Origin: Apostichopus japonicus | Lineage: Eukaryota > Echinodermata > Holothuroidea > Aspidochirotida > Stichopodidae | Length of the DNA: 64,000 bases | Assembly (NCBI RefSeq): GCF_037975245.1 | Contig: NC_092562.1 | Location: 20,845,054 to 20,909,053, forward strand | Reading direction: 5' to 3' | In this document: positions 12,101 to 24,900 of the stretch, piece after piece | Layout: every line of letters starts with the position of its first letter | How positions within the stretch are numbered: position 1 is the first letter of the stretch | Notes under the pieces: model-generated | The model's input: the letters and a program-made list of their open reading frames with translations, nothing else | What the model was told of the DNA's origin: nothing | Database searches by the model: none | Program-made: the position numbers and the translations under genes

Positions 12101-14186
12101 CTTCCCATTTTGAGGCGTGGAGGGGGAGAGCGGGGGGGGTGGGAAGAAAGAAGGTGTGCAAGGTTATGTCTTGTACACCTTCAGCACTCAGCAAACTTGC
12201 ATGTGTGTACCAAATACTGTATGTTATTAGTTTCTTGAATTAGTATTAAAAACTCAAGTATTGATCCCTGGAAGAACTGTGGTGTTGTGTAAGAAGTGGA
12301 CATACTCGGTCAGGATCAATTTGAGGGCCCTGAGATAGTATGGAGGGGCTGGATTGATTATATAGGGCCCTGGGACATAATTGTCCCCAGAGCCTGACCT
12401 GGTTCTCAGTGCCTCTGAGGCTACGTACTGGTCAGTCAAATGTGCCTTCTCGAAGGAGGAAAAGTTTTGTAGTGTTTGCGACGTACATTTCATGGGAAGT
12501 GAGATAAAATTGATATGTCTTTGCCTTAAACCGTACATGTCCTTATACTATAGAAATTACTGTAAAGCTAAAAATTTTTAACTGGCATTTTATTTTTTCG
12601 ATAAGAAATCTCAACGACTAGGATTGTTAAAGAGTTTTTAACTACAAAAAGTTAATAACTGGTATGTATGGCAGTGGTTAAGAGACTGAGATGACCTAGA
12701 ATTTTGGGGGATTAATGCTTGTGGCAAAATTTCCAGTCAATTTAGTCGCCGCTTTTGTGTTGCCTGCGAAAAGGCGACTTGCATATTTTTCAATAATGGA
12801 TTATTACTTGCTTTTAGTCTTAATTGTGCCTTTTTCCTTGAAGTGTTTGAAGCAAAGAGTATTTTTAGATTGTAAATGCAATTTATATTGATTTGTGGAA
12901 CTCTCACATCTCCAGTGTTTGTCAGTTAATTGAGTTTTGATGTGAAAAAGAATTCATTTTGTTCGTAAATTGCTAAAAATGTAAAATTTGCACAGTTGGT
13001 ATAGTATATACGTATATACTGTATACGGTGAATGTCCATTAAGGCAGACATTAATAATTTCAGTCATTTGTACAGTTTAACAGGTAATTTAATAATAGAT
13101 CCGTCTGCATTGTCAAGGTCAAATTCGTTGACATTACAGTGCATGTACTGTAGGTGTAAAAGTAGCAATTTCTTCAGAGAACAGTGCAGACTTGCTCTTG
13201 ATCATACAGTATGCAACTAATGTACTGTTTGCCAAATTCAAATCTCTTCAACTTAGATTATGTGTAACTACTAGCATGTCATTTGTACTGGTACTGTACC
13301 TCAGTTTCAGTGAGATGCACAGGATTTCAAAGGTGTGTGTGTTTGGGGAAGGGGGTGGGGTGGGACATGCTTCAATCCCTGACTGATTCAGGCGATGGTA
13401 GGAACCTTTATGGAAGGGACAGCTATAGGCAGATCCAGGACTTGATATAGTAGGCAGTCGCCGGCCCTATGGTCATTGGGGTAAACACCCATGTAGGATT
13501 GTGTGGGGTACCCTCCCTCCCCCCCCCTTTTCCCACCAACTGAACAAATTTAGGGATTGAAACATTAAATGGTGCATTGTGTGGCATATTTACACCATAA
13601 ATTAGAGTCTGAAGGTAAGGAATGTACAGTATGGTCTAGATCTTTCTCGACTGAATGTAAAGAAAACCCCAATTGAACGTATCTTCCCTGACTGACGACA
13701 AGAGTTGGGAAACCGCCCACTTCTTGCACAACAACACTGCCTTACTCGACCCCCACAAACCAACCATGGACTTGAAAAGTAGGTATGGAAGGAACAGGTT
13801 CTGTACTATATTTGGTTTTGTAGTGACCTGCTAGTATGCCTCTGGAGGTCAAGAAGGACCCTTACCAGCAGTTTCCCGAGTTTAAGTGTAGAGTGGTTCT
13901 ATCGCGCAGAGGGTTCAAGTTGCGCATTGTAACACTTGGTGCATACTTCATAGCTCAATAATTTATCCAAATATCTATATATAGACCTAAAGGAATTCAT
14001 TTCCTACTAGGAATACAGTACTCATTATGTATCTTGAACTTTGAAATACATGTACTATGGAAGTAACAGGTAGTTTGGTTAGTGACCTGGCATGTAAGAT
14101 CAAAGGTTGGCTCAGCTGAGTTTCATTTGAGGGTCATCAAAGAGAGTTAGAGTATAGTATAAGCAGTGATCTCCCAGACTCGGTAT
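9142..14186. other. Non-coding stretch with a small triplication and a palindrome
   Basis: No supported gene. At 11139-11199 a 20-21 bp unit beginning accatgtactgtt is repeated three times. At 13003-13020 there is a perfect 18-bp palindrome, AGTATATACGTATATACT. C or G runs lie near 10158, 12131 and 13518. The region near 10090-10200 (gcactctggtctacc) has a faint likeness to the dispersed repeat at 44.2 kb. Confidence 0.5.
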
Positions 14187-14345
14187 GGTACGGTACAGTA
14201 CAGTAGAGTACAGTACACTCTGTATGGTACGGTAGGGTACAGTACAGTACATTCTGTGCAGTACAGTCAGTTTAGTACAGTACAGTCAGTACAGTACATT
14301 CTCTGCAGTACTGTGCAGTACATTATGTGACAGAAAGAACTTTCT
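14187..14345 (+). repeat. Degenerate AGTAC/ACAGT pentamer array
   Basis: About 150 bases consist largely of GGTAC and AGTAC pentamers, with spacer phrases such as attctgtgcagtac that recur three times. The 5-base periodicity is degenerate. The same pentamer shows up as an insertion unit in the 21.4-kb minisatellite. Confidence 0.8.
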
Positions 14346-17300
14346 GTATGGTAACACTTGGTATATAGCTACACCTATATGAATAGTACATGTATGGGAA
14401 TATGTAATGTACTATGAATTCTACATCCAGTATACACATGCACAGCTACAGTATTGGTGTCAATAAAATCCCAAATGCAATGTTTTATTAAAGATGCTGT
14501 GACAATCAACGTTTGCGTTTTCATCAGGCTGTGTGAATCAAGCACATTACTGCTCCTCTTTTACCTTGTCTCCAGGCTACTCAGTACTTCTGCACTTCCC
14601 CCATTTACTTTAACATTCTGACTTGATAACCTTATAGCACTCAATCCTTCAACCACGATTCCACCCACTTTCTACCCATTCTGGATCTGCCACTCAGAAT
14701 TAAACCTGCATGTTCCCGTAATGTTTCATGCTAGAATTTACGGTATCCACTTTGTTTCTATAAGTCTGGATAATTTTATCGGTATCATCACTCTTAAGTT
14801 ACCCCCGCACCATGAAGTAAGGATTATGTGTCGCTTCTTATAATCCTACCACCTTTTCTGTAATACTGCCTTCTTGTTCAATATTTTCCAACCAAACTAT
14901 GTTTGTGCCTTATGTTGCATTATTTGACGTACACTTGATAATGAGCAACTCATCAACAGTGCACAGCACGTAGGTTCAATACACTGTAATGCAATGCATG
15001 CCATAAAGTAGTCTAAACATAATCAATACTTTAATTCAATTAGGGTAACTTCAGGATACAAACTTCTTGTAAACAATTAACCGCTTCTGTTTACAAATAT
15101 GCCATGCCTGTAGAGACTGCCAACATCTGGGCTTCATCAACTTAATGTTCTGTCGTTCATTTACTGTTAATTAATACTAAACATTACAGATGTGCCTGCA
15201 GTAAAGTGTACCGTATACATGTATGTATGGGTGTATATATGTATAATGTATGTAATATACCACTGTCCACAAATCAAGATCTCGGAATGGGGTCTGATGG
15301 AATTCCAGTGCATATGCAGTGTACAACCTTGTAACATATGATTTACTTAGCTCCCATCTGACTGGTCCCCCAGTCTACTTAAATGAACTTTCCTTATTTA
15401 TCTAACCTGCTAACTGGTAGTGGTAGCATATTTGCACTGACGGGGTATATATTCGGGAAGGACGATCCAGTGGGCGGAGTCTCAGATGGGTTGAGGGTGC
15501 AGCACTACCAGTGAACTACTTAGCAGATTAGGTAAATGAGGAGAGTGCATATAAGCAGACTGGAGACAGGTAAGTATCATCGCTCGTAAATCCACAGACC
15601 AGTAAGTTTCTGAGATTATGATCATGCTAGTCCACTCAAAAAGAACATTCAGTTGAAGGTAAAACTGCAGACATATGGCCAAATAAAGTCTTCCGAACAT
15701 TCCTGGTTGGTTATTTGGACTAGTATCGTATGTGTCATGAGGCCGTAAAGTAGTGGACATGTTGAATGATTTCGATGTCAAACTTGATCGATCCTCTTTC
15801 ATCCTCTCAAACATCCAGCCTTTTCTCGACAGTTTTAAATCATGCCATGACCTTATGCCAGCCGAAAGACTTTTCATCGTACGTGAACGCGCATCTCTAA
15901 GTTAAAGTGTCTCCCATAAAATATTTTGGCAGCCAGAGGGAATTTCTTGGCCTCTTTTATCACGCCGTGGTGCTATAAATCGCTCGGGTAGTGTTAAGTC
16001 AATTGAAGAGCGAAACCGTTAATTACATCGTGTGGACAATTTAGTGACTACTTAACCTTATTGGCACTTGAGACGTAGACTTCATTTATCACAACCTTTT
16101 TGTGTCGCTATAATTGTCGTGATTTTTGTCTAGCAAGTCGCTCAAGACTCAGAAATCTGTACAAAAGTAAATACTGTTAGCCAATAACAATGTACACTTT
16201 GTATGGTAGGCTCTCAGAGTTGTTAAAGAAGTCGATATTTGGAGTGGTGAAGTTGTTTTTCATTTATTGGTTGTTATCACTCAAATCTCAAGTTTGGATC
16301 CCTGTGAGTTCTTAATTTAACCATCTTATTATACTGCCTCAAATCAGAGGGGGGAATCTTATAATTTTAGATCCATGGATAATATCCTTATTACTTTCCT
16401 TCATACTGACTAAATCGTAAATACTTAATCACATCATACCCACATGGACTGATTAATTCCCGGACCCCTCTGACAAATGCAGAGAGATCTAAGAAAAAAT
16501 ATATGCCAACTGTGCATACATTAATACGCTCTAGAAGTTGTTTAGAAGTCAATGTTCCAGTGACGAAGTTGTTTTCATGAATTTATTGTTGGTTGGTTGT
16601 TATCATCTGGATCTCAATTTTTTGGGCTTGTTTAAATTTTTCGATTAACCATCCTATTACTGTATACTGCCTCACACAGGGAATCTAATGCTTTAGTGAG
16701 TAAATCTTAAATACTAGATCACATCAGACCTACATGGATCTATTAATTTCCCGACTTTTGGCAAATGCAGAGAGATCTAAGAAGCAGGCCTATCCTGTAC
16801 AGACACAGGTACAGGTGGTGATAATTTGGTCCTCCACACGCACGAGTCCTCATGCACATTCTTCACTAAAAGAAACAAGATGGCCTCTCACTCCATGGTA
16901 TGCCCAAATGCCAAAAGTGCCAAGAATAAAGGTACACAGGTGGTTTCAGGGTCCTCGTGAAACCAAGAGCTCAAGCACCAGTCCTAGGATCAAAACAGAC
17001 TGGTACAGTAGCTTTTAAGAAGATTAACTTGGAAGTTTCTCTAGAGTCTAGAGATACTTTTGCTCTAATTAGAGAACCACTCTAGGCTATCTTGCTAATA
17101 ATGAGTATCAAAATTCACAGCTGTTAAATGCTTGGTATAATTGGGACAAGAACCTTATAGGGAAAGTTTTGTACCAGAGATACACAGCATTGAAGTCAGA
17201 TAGTACTTCAGTATTTCACATGATAAAGGAGACTCCTGCAGTATTAACAAGGAAATCATCACTGATTTGCAAAAAGAGGGGGGGGGGGGGAGATTTGAGA

Positions 17301-18528
17301 GGAGTTAAAATAAGAATTCCTCAATACTGTAATGTTGATTCAGAATGAAGAAGATTTGTAGGGTTGACCCAAGCATTGGCTGAACATGGTGCTTACATAT
17401 TACCAATTGATGCTGTAACGAATAGAGTTACATAGGAATGTATGTCATGTGTTCAGACAGATAGCTAGCTATTGTAATAGGTGGAATTATTCTAAAAATC
17501 AGAAACTGTTTGGCCATGAGATGCATGAAATTTTGAAAACTTTTTATGGGTTAAAAGTTCCATCCATGTGAGAGGCATCTCTGTACCAGTTGGACTGGCA
17601 ATAAAAGAAATTTGCAATCTGACATCTTTCCCATAATATTCCCACAAAATTAGGGATTTTGAGAAAAAGTCCCTAAATTGTGATAGTATTTCATATATCA
17701 TAGGTGGCTATGATTAGAAATGCTAAACTAGTCGTTCACAATTTGGTGTAGAGTTTACATTCTCCCCTCTTTCATACAGGTGGTCTACAAGTAATACGGA
17801 ACCAGATTTACTTTTACCTACAGTATAAGCTTTGATAAACTTGAATAGAGTCTTACTGTACAGATTTAGTTCTTTCTATTGCGTATTAATGTGGTTGGAA
17901 GAAACAACAGAATTGGCCTTCTTTTTTAAAATTAAATTAAATTAAATTTAAATTAAACATGAAATGTGTGTGTTGGGACATTTGCAGACAAAAACTAATT
18001 ATTTACTTACTGCATGTATGCACATAGTGATCACCATAATGACTTGATTCAATTTGATATATTTTTCTTTGCTAAAGTGATTTATTATTTTGAGTAGTAA
18101 ATGGTATTATAGAATTTACAGAATGAAAGAAGTTCAGTACATCCAAATTAGGCGTGGTCCGAGATGGTTATATTTATTCCATTATTCATGCTCACTAATA
18201 ATCGAATCCATCAGTCTTTCTTGCTTTGACAGGCTTTGACCTAGCTTTTGCATAATCTGTTGAGTAAATACTTTCTATAAGATTTTTTCCTTATATTTGG
18301 CACAGTCTTTTTTGAATAGGATTATGTTTAACTTCCATTCACAGTAGAAACAAAAGCGATCTTGAAAAATATTGAAAAATACAGGGGCGTCACCATAAAT
18401 ATATGAACTTCGATAACAAATTTTGTTATAGTGAAAAAGAACTGTGATATCTACTGTACAGTAGAGAATGTTTTTCCTTTGTTCAGTTAATTGTCATTGT
18501 CATTTTCATTTAATTTTCCATTCACCCT
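14346..18528. other. Non-coding stretch; relic of the 44.2-kb repeat family near 15.5 kb
   Basis: No supported gene. At about 15545-15625 the text gagacaggtaagtatcatc followed by cgctcgtaaat matches the flank of the fold-back at 28.89 kb, so one end of that repeat family lies here. A 131-codon minus-strand frame (15482-15877) overlaps it and has no recognised family. A 13-base G run is at 17278-17290 and an AAATT-type run is near 17935-17955. Two similar phrases, 'ttgttatcatctggatctca' type, near 16270 and 16600 suggest an old duplication (16200-16480 versus 16540-16780). Confidence 0.45.
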
Positions 18529-18562
18529 CTGAAGGAGATCCTTCTAGGATCGAAACGTCAGG
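18529..18562 (+). ncRNA. Hammerhead-like hairpin, possible Penelope-like element end
   Basis: CTGAAGGA (18529-18536) is followed by a 5-bp stem GATCC/GGATC with a TTCTA loop (18537-18551) and then GAAACGTC (18552-18559). Hammerhead ribozymes have the core CUGANGA, stem II, GAAA; Penelope-like retroelements are known to carry such motifs, often ending GAAACG. Here the first box has one extra base, so catalytic activity is doubtful. No reverse transcriptase is visible nearby, so if the assignment is right this is a decayed or 5'-truncated copy. Confidence 0.4.
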
Positions 18563-18856
18563 TCCACTTACCTTTTACAGTTTGCTAACAGTTTTGTTTT
18601 ATTTTGATTTTTAGTTAATTTTCAGTTAAAGATGCTTCAAAAGATCATACGACACTCTAAAAGAGGACAGCTATAGTCATTACATCATTGGATTTAAGCC
18701 AAAGGTGCCTCCCACCTTCCTTTGCCTTCCAACTCCAAGGTAAAAGTGGATTGGCCCTCACATTTCCACTACTATGAACTATAAAAAAACATCCAGTTGA
18801 TTTGTGTCTTGTACTGTATACATGTGTTGCTGTCTGGCTTTGCACTCTTATCGAGT

Positions 18857-19358
18857 CATAGGCGTAGGAGCCTAATTTGATTTGGGGAGGCTGTAACGAC
18901 TTGCCCGAAAAATATAAGCAAAATTTTTCTCGCGCTCGGCGAGCATTCAACATGTTAATGTGTATATCATACATGCATTCATTGGTTATTACATCACATG
19001 CCGATAACATAAAATCATTGTTCGTGTTGGTTCCCTTCCATATTGGTTATAATTATTGAGGAAGTCGTACAACAATGATATTAATAATATAAGTTTAAAC
19101 ATTGAAAAACACATTGCAAGTTATTCTTCTTTCAGTAGGTGCCCGAAAAATCTCAGCATATTGCCCGAATTTTCACCAAAAAAAGTAACAAACACACTGC
19201 AAGTTATTCTTCTTTCAGTAGGTGCCCGAAAAATTCTCAGCATATTGCCTGAATTTTCACCGAAAACAGTGACAAACACACTGCAAATTATTCTTCTTTC
19301 AGTAGGTGCCCCGAAAAATTCTCATCATATTGCCCGAATTTTCACCCAAAAAATTTGG
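18857..19358 (+). mobile_element. 3'-truncated MITE-like element
   Basis: Starts CATAGGCGTAGGAG, close to the terminal repeats of the MITE at 3.25 kb (CAGTGGCGTAGGAA type), so it is probably the left end of a related element. A matching right end was not found. The interior includes tcgcgctcggcgagc and then the 84-bp triplication at 19111-19355. The likely break is just after the aatttggag at 19353-19361. Confidence 0.5.
19111..19355 (+). repeat. Three tandem copies of an ~84-bp unit
   Basis: Unit starts at 19111, 19194 and 19278, so the periods are 83 and 84. Each unit contains ttcttctttcagtaggtgcc and a gcatattgcc(c/t)gaattttcac segment. Because 84 is a multiple of three, a 110-codon frame runs through with a repeating peptide; this is a product of the repeat and not evidence for a protein. 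Confidence 0.85.
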
Positions 19359-19359
19359 A

Positions 19360-21371
19360 GTAGTGCTAGCAATTCATGGAAGCAATAAACTAAAATTTAC
19401 AGCGATAGCTCTGGTAAAGGTTGAAGCGAAATTAATTTCACACAGTTCATATTTAAATTGTGATGAATATCCATGTCATCCCTACTCCTTTGCCATGTAT
19501 AAAGAGCAAATCACACACAAACACAAGAAAACAAAAGAAAGATGAAATGAAACAATTGATTGTCATTAGGTGCCCCTGACTGTACTTGAAATGGCATCAC
19601 CTTTAAAGATGTAGAATGAGTACTTATAGTTCTGATTATAAACTTTCGAGACGTGCTCCTTTAAGATGCAGCAGTTGCTCCGCACGGGCAGTTAATCTGA
19701 AATGACAAACTGTAACCTGGGTCATTAAAGTCGTGGAATATGACTGGCAATCGTTATCGGCTGTGAAATACTGGCAGAGGAATCGTCGAAATGTCTTGTA
19801 ACAACGTTATTGGCGGAGCCTTATTGATCGCACGCCGTGCGTTCTACCTACTAGAGCTAACTACGTACGGGGTAGTCGAGAAATCGAGCAGCTTCTTTTT
19901 TTTTTTATCGAGTTGACAGGATGATATACAGAAGCGTGACCTCAAATCATCTCTTTTTTTCTTTTTCAATTCTCACGTGTGGCGCTCGATCTGGAACATT
20001 CAAAATGTTAACCGGGCAAATAAATAACCGAAAGTGGTCTATCCGATAACTTGTCCTCGTAACAATCGGTGCTCAAAATGCTCGGGAGGTTCAAGCATGT
20101 ATAACGAACGGAAGATAATACTGATATAAATAATGCACGCACTAAAAATTTGACGACTCTGTATTCTGGGAGCTTTTAGCAAACTGTCATTTGGGGTAAT
20201 AATTTGATGGCTTAGTAACCACAGCCATTGTTTATCAGAACAACAGTTGCAAGAGCAATGAAAGTTTTTTTTTTTTCTTTTTTTCTTGTTGCTTTGTTTT
20301 TCTTGTCCACTGGTTTCACAGTAAAGTCGCAGGCTGATCGAGTCGAGTCATTTGTTCATCAAAAGGCGTAATTAGTATCATCGAGGCAAAGATCATGGAT
20401 CAATAACTATGTATGTAGTAGATCAGGATATGCAATGTGTTACTGTACAATGCAAAATGAAGACCGTATAAGTACTGAACATTGTAAAACTTCTGAAATG
20501 TGTTGCATGGAAATTTATTGCATGACAATTACATGAATAATGGTTAGAAGTTTCTTGCTTTATTTAGCCGGGATAAAATATATAGCCTTGATATTAAAAA
20601 TCCGCCTGGAAGGGAACTATTTTACGAGGCTAAACCTGCAGCCACATGTAAATTTTGGGAGGAGCCGAAGGGCTTATAAACTATACACCTCACTTCAGAC
20701 GGCTATCCATTTGATAGTTTTCAGCTCATTTTTTTTTTTTTTTTGCCATTTGGTTCCATTTCAGATGGAAAAACTTGAAACCACCATCGCCCAGATATGC
20801 CTGACTTTGTCCATCAATGCAGTCAGCATACAACATGTTCTAACAACTTTAAATATAGTGTTGGTTGATATGACATGTTTTCCCTCGGCCTTTTCAGCAT
20901 TAAATTTAATCTTGTTTTGTTTGCAGTCAGTTACTCATGTCAGTCAACTTTTATCACATAAACAAATCTAAAGATCAAGTTTCTCTCCGTGTTCTCATCT
21001 CTACACAGCTGGCATATTAGTTTATTACACAAAGTTGTCCTTGTTAATGACTTTGGGAACTCTGATGATGCATGGTGCAAGCATCAGAGCTCTACATGAA
21101 CGGTATTTATTTGGACTTTATTATTGTGAGAATTATGTTAATTTTTAGGATGAAATGGCTATCATTGACTTCAATCTTGAAAATGTATATTTTCCGGGCA
21201 AATTTTTAGCGGTCGCCTGAGACGACCAAAATCAGCTTTGGATTCAAAGAACAGTACAGTTCAGTATGTACGGTACTGTGCTCGCATCAAATTCAGCTTG
21301 CATTGTAAGTAAATATCCTCAGATAGACCTGCACAGTGATAAATTGGTATCATCTTCATAGCCTGTGTTTC
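19360..21371. other. Non-coding stretch, nothing recognised
   Basis: T-rich patches near 19895, 20265 and 20732. A 143-codon plus-strand frame (20540-20971) crosses a T-run and shows no domain. No gene supported. Confidence 0.45.
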
Positions 21372-21919
21372 TATCCACCAAACTTACACATCTCTCCTAC
21401 AGTGTACATATTAGTGTTCTATCCACCAAACCTATACAGTACATCTCTCCTACAGTGTACATATTGGTGTTGTATCCATCAAACCTACACACCTCTCCTA
21501 CAGTGTACAGTACATATCAGTGTTCTATCCACCAAACCTACACATCTCTCCTACAGTGTACATATCAGTGTTCTATCCACCAAACCTATACAGTACATCT
21601 CTCCTACAGTGTACATATTGGTGTTGTATCCATCAAACCTACACATCTCTCCTACAGTGTACATATTGGTGTTCTATCCACCAAACCTACACATCTCTCC
21701 TACAGTGTTCATATCAGTGTTCTATCCACCAAACCTACACATCTCTCCTACAGTGTACTGTTCATATCAGTGTTCTATCCACCAAACCTACACATCTCTC
21801 CTACAGTGTACATATTGGTGTTCTATCCACCAAACCTACACATCTCTCCGGAAGTGTACATATTGGTGTTCTATCCACCAAACTTACACATCTCTCCTAC
21901 AGTGTACGTACTCGTCGTT
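21372..21919 (+). repeat. Minisatellite, 11 copies of a 48- or 53-bp unit
   Basis: Copies begin (tatccaccaaacc) at 21372, 21420, 21473, 21526, 21574, 21627, 21675, 21723, 21776, 21824 and 21872. Spacing is 48,53,53,48,53,48,48,53,48,48. The 5-base additions are CAGTA-like (ctataCAGTAcatc, gtgtaCAGTAcat) or, once, CTGTT-like, and they occur at two different places in the unit. All three plus frames stay open for 150-206 codons, which explains the longest open frames of the window; these are not credible genes. Confidence 0.92.
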
Positions 21920-24900
21920 GTGACTTTGCTTCCTTTCATTGGACAACCAAATTTGCTGTTCAGACAACCAAAAAGTAAGGCCTGATTGGCCGAGGGACAA
22001 ATAGCAAACATCTTAAAAATTTGCTGTGGGAATATTTATTCCACTCCCCCCCCCCCCCCAAAAAAAAAGCTAAGGAAATGCAAACTTGGACATCTGACAA
22101 AAGACAGTAGTCTGTTCTGATGATTTTGATCATATCACTAAATAAACCTAATGTAGTTGTAGTAATGTAAACCTAATGTTGTGCTTTAAAAGAGAACACC
22201 ATCCTGTAATGATACATAAATAAACAGATTCAAATCAAATTTTGTATTTTAGAGTGCTATCTCATGATAATGTGCTTTTACAGAGCTTTACATCTATGTC
22301 ATGATTACTTTGATGATGAGACACATCTCCCCGAATTTACTTCCTGTCAGGTCTGCAAGAGATGGCTGTCATCAGCCACAATTTAGTGTTTTTGTCCTAA
22401 TGTATTTTTAGTGCGCCGTTTCTTTTCATAAACAGTAGTAGTAGATGACACAACTACAGTAAGTAAATACCCAGTTTTGACTTTCTTATTGAAAGCTGAC
22501 ATATAGCTCAGCATCATCTACATCTCATGTTTCTTAATCCGAAGACAGAATTATTCACTCTCACAGCCTAATTAATAAGATGAACAAAAATGGCATCCTC
22601 ATATGTAAGCTTTCAATTTGAAGTCGTTCTTACATGTATAAATTTGATAATAGTAATAATAATGGTATAAAATGGCTATATTTATGATCTTTAATATGTC
22701 ATTTCATAAAAGAGTATGGTCCCAGACGTTGGGTCAAACGCCGTACTTCTTTCAAGGTCTTCATTTTCGATGTACAGTACATGGCAGATTTATGTGTTGA
22801 TTCCCTTAATGTTGGTCTTATTGTACACATACAACGGACTTTCACGTATGGGGATGACAGCATGCATGACTATGAGAAACTTAAGCAGATTTCCTCTCAT
22901 TATGAATATGAGTGCCATGTTCTATTGCACATGAATAATGCGAGTAATTAATCTTACACATTATCTACATATTTACTAGATTTCCAAAATGTCCCAGCTG
23001 CAAGAGTAAACTTACAAAACCAAGAGGGCAAGTGTGGGAGTTTATAGATGCCAGAATACGCATACAATTTCAAAACAAGTCTCGCTTAACATTTATTATA
23101 TCTTGTTATTCTTGGGAGGTCTGTGTATCTGTGAACAGAAGAAAACTAAGCAAAAATCCACCTTTTGAAATGTTTTCTTATTTTTGTGTGAATTATTTGT
23201 AACTTAACATGCATACAGCGGTAATGTAAAAATGTTGACCGAATTTCTTAGTTTGTTTTTAACTTTTAAACTAATCCTGCAAGAGATTTCAGTCACAAGA
23301 ATATAGCAGTAGTATCTTTTATCGGTTGATACTCTTTATCAATGTATGTGCTTCTTTAGCATGAGTTGAAGAGAAGCTGATATTAATTCAGCACCCTATT
23401 TATACAGAAATGATGCATGGATTGCATTATATCACATTGTTGATATACTTGTATCATGTACATGTCTGTATTAGTCTATTGTATCATAGACATGTTAATC
23501 ATTTCTCTCTGGTTACATGGACACAGTCTACTGAACTTGCAGCTCTGGGGAATAATATTCATATTATATCTATACATTTAAATATGTACGTAGCTGAAGA
23601 CTTGCAGGTAATGGAATTGCTCTGTAAATCATAATGATCTTGTTTCTGTGAACTACAGTAGATGACACTTTAACACCTTTAACACTGCACAGGGATTCAC
23701 AAGTAGGGACTAATTGATCCAATATCGCATTGCAAAATGCTATATGCAGTCAAGTTGCCATATACTTAGTGTTAAAAATGTAAAGCAAAGAGCCAGTCTC
23801 GAAAAAGCTACACCAAATTTGAACAATGAATTTGTATTCCCTATCAAGGGGAACTGTACAGGCGTGGGTCCGGGTGGTCATTAGTTATATATCAATTCTT
23901 GTGTTTATTCCTAATTATGGACCTAATTTATAGTTATAAATTGTTATTTTATTTCTGAGGCGATTCCTCTAGACCCCCTGCATGGGCGTGGATCCCAGGG
24001 CTATATTGCCCCCTCCTTAATAAAATCCTACATCTTCCCCTGCTATAGGTCATGGTGAACTCAGTATAATTTAGCTTATTTGTAATAGGTTAATACCGTG
24101 GGTTTTTCCCCCAACATATACCGAATCCTGTGGTGAAATCACATTCCACAAATGTGAAGTTTCCTTCTCTATTTTAGTCTGGTATCTAAAGTGCTTGTCA
24201 CATGTGGCAATATCTCATGATCAAGCGACAAGATTAAGTTGTTTCTCAAGTGCCCAAGGTTTTTCACCGCCATAAATCAATACAAATGATCTTATTTCGA
24301 CATATGCTTCCAATTAGAGCAACAATAATAGTGCACCTTGAACATATATGCTGGTTCAAAGACAACTTTTCCTCGCCATCTACCACACCCAAAGTAAAAT
24401 GTTTATAATAACATGTACATGTGTAAAAAGTCATCAGTGAAATAGTCTAAGTTACACATCATACAAGCTTTAGATCTTTTGATAATTATGTTGGGTTTCT
24501 TGTTTTAAATCAAAATTGACTGTTAATATAAAAGGTTGTTTTGTATCAGACCTTTCCCTGCAACAAGAAAGTAAAAAATAAAAAATCAAGTAAGTCTAAA
24601 TTTGCTATGTAATATGTTACCATCGTAATTATAGCAAACAAACAATTTTATAATGTGACTGTAGTTCTCCGCAAGTTGCATCTTTCTTGGGGAGAGTTTA
24701 TTAAAAATCTATGGTAATCAATACCATCGAGTTGTACAGTAAGCTCTGAAATAGGAGCAGTATGTCACCTTCTGGCAATCAATGGAGAGAATTCTTGACT
24801 TTCTAAAATACTTCAAGTCATTCCATTTCACAGAGAAATTATCAGAAAAAAAGAACAAAATGGAAGAAGAAGCAAAAGGAAGAACAAAGGAAAAATATGG

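Noticed and set aside
15482-15877. 131-codon minus-strand frame
   Set aside because: No recognised family, and its C-terminal third lies in a dispersed repeat also seen at 28.9 kb.
19056-19388. 110-codon frame with a repeating LSILPEFSPK-type peptide
   Set aside because: The periodicity comes from the 84-bp tandem DNA repeat, whose length is a multiple of three.
21336-21985. Three overlapping plus-strand open frames of 152-206 codons with repeating peptides
   Set aside because: They are translations of the 48/53-bp minisatellite in all three frames; the frame shifts at every 53-bp unit and there is no start context or domain.
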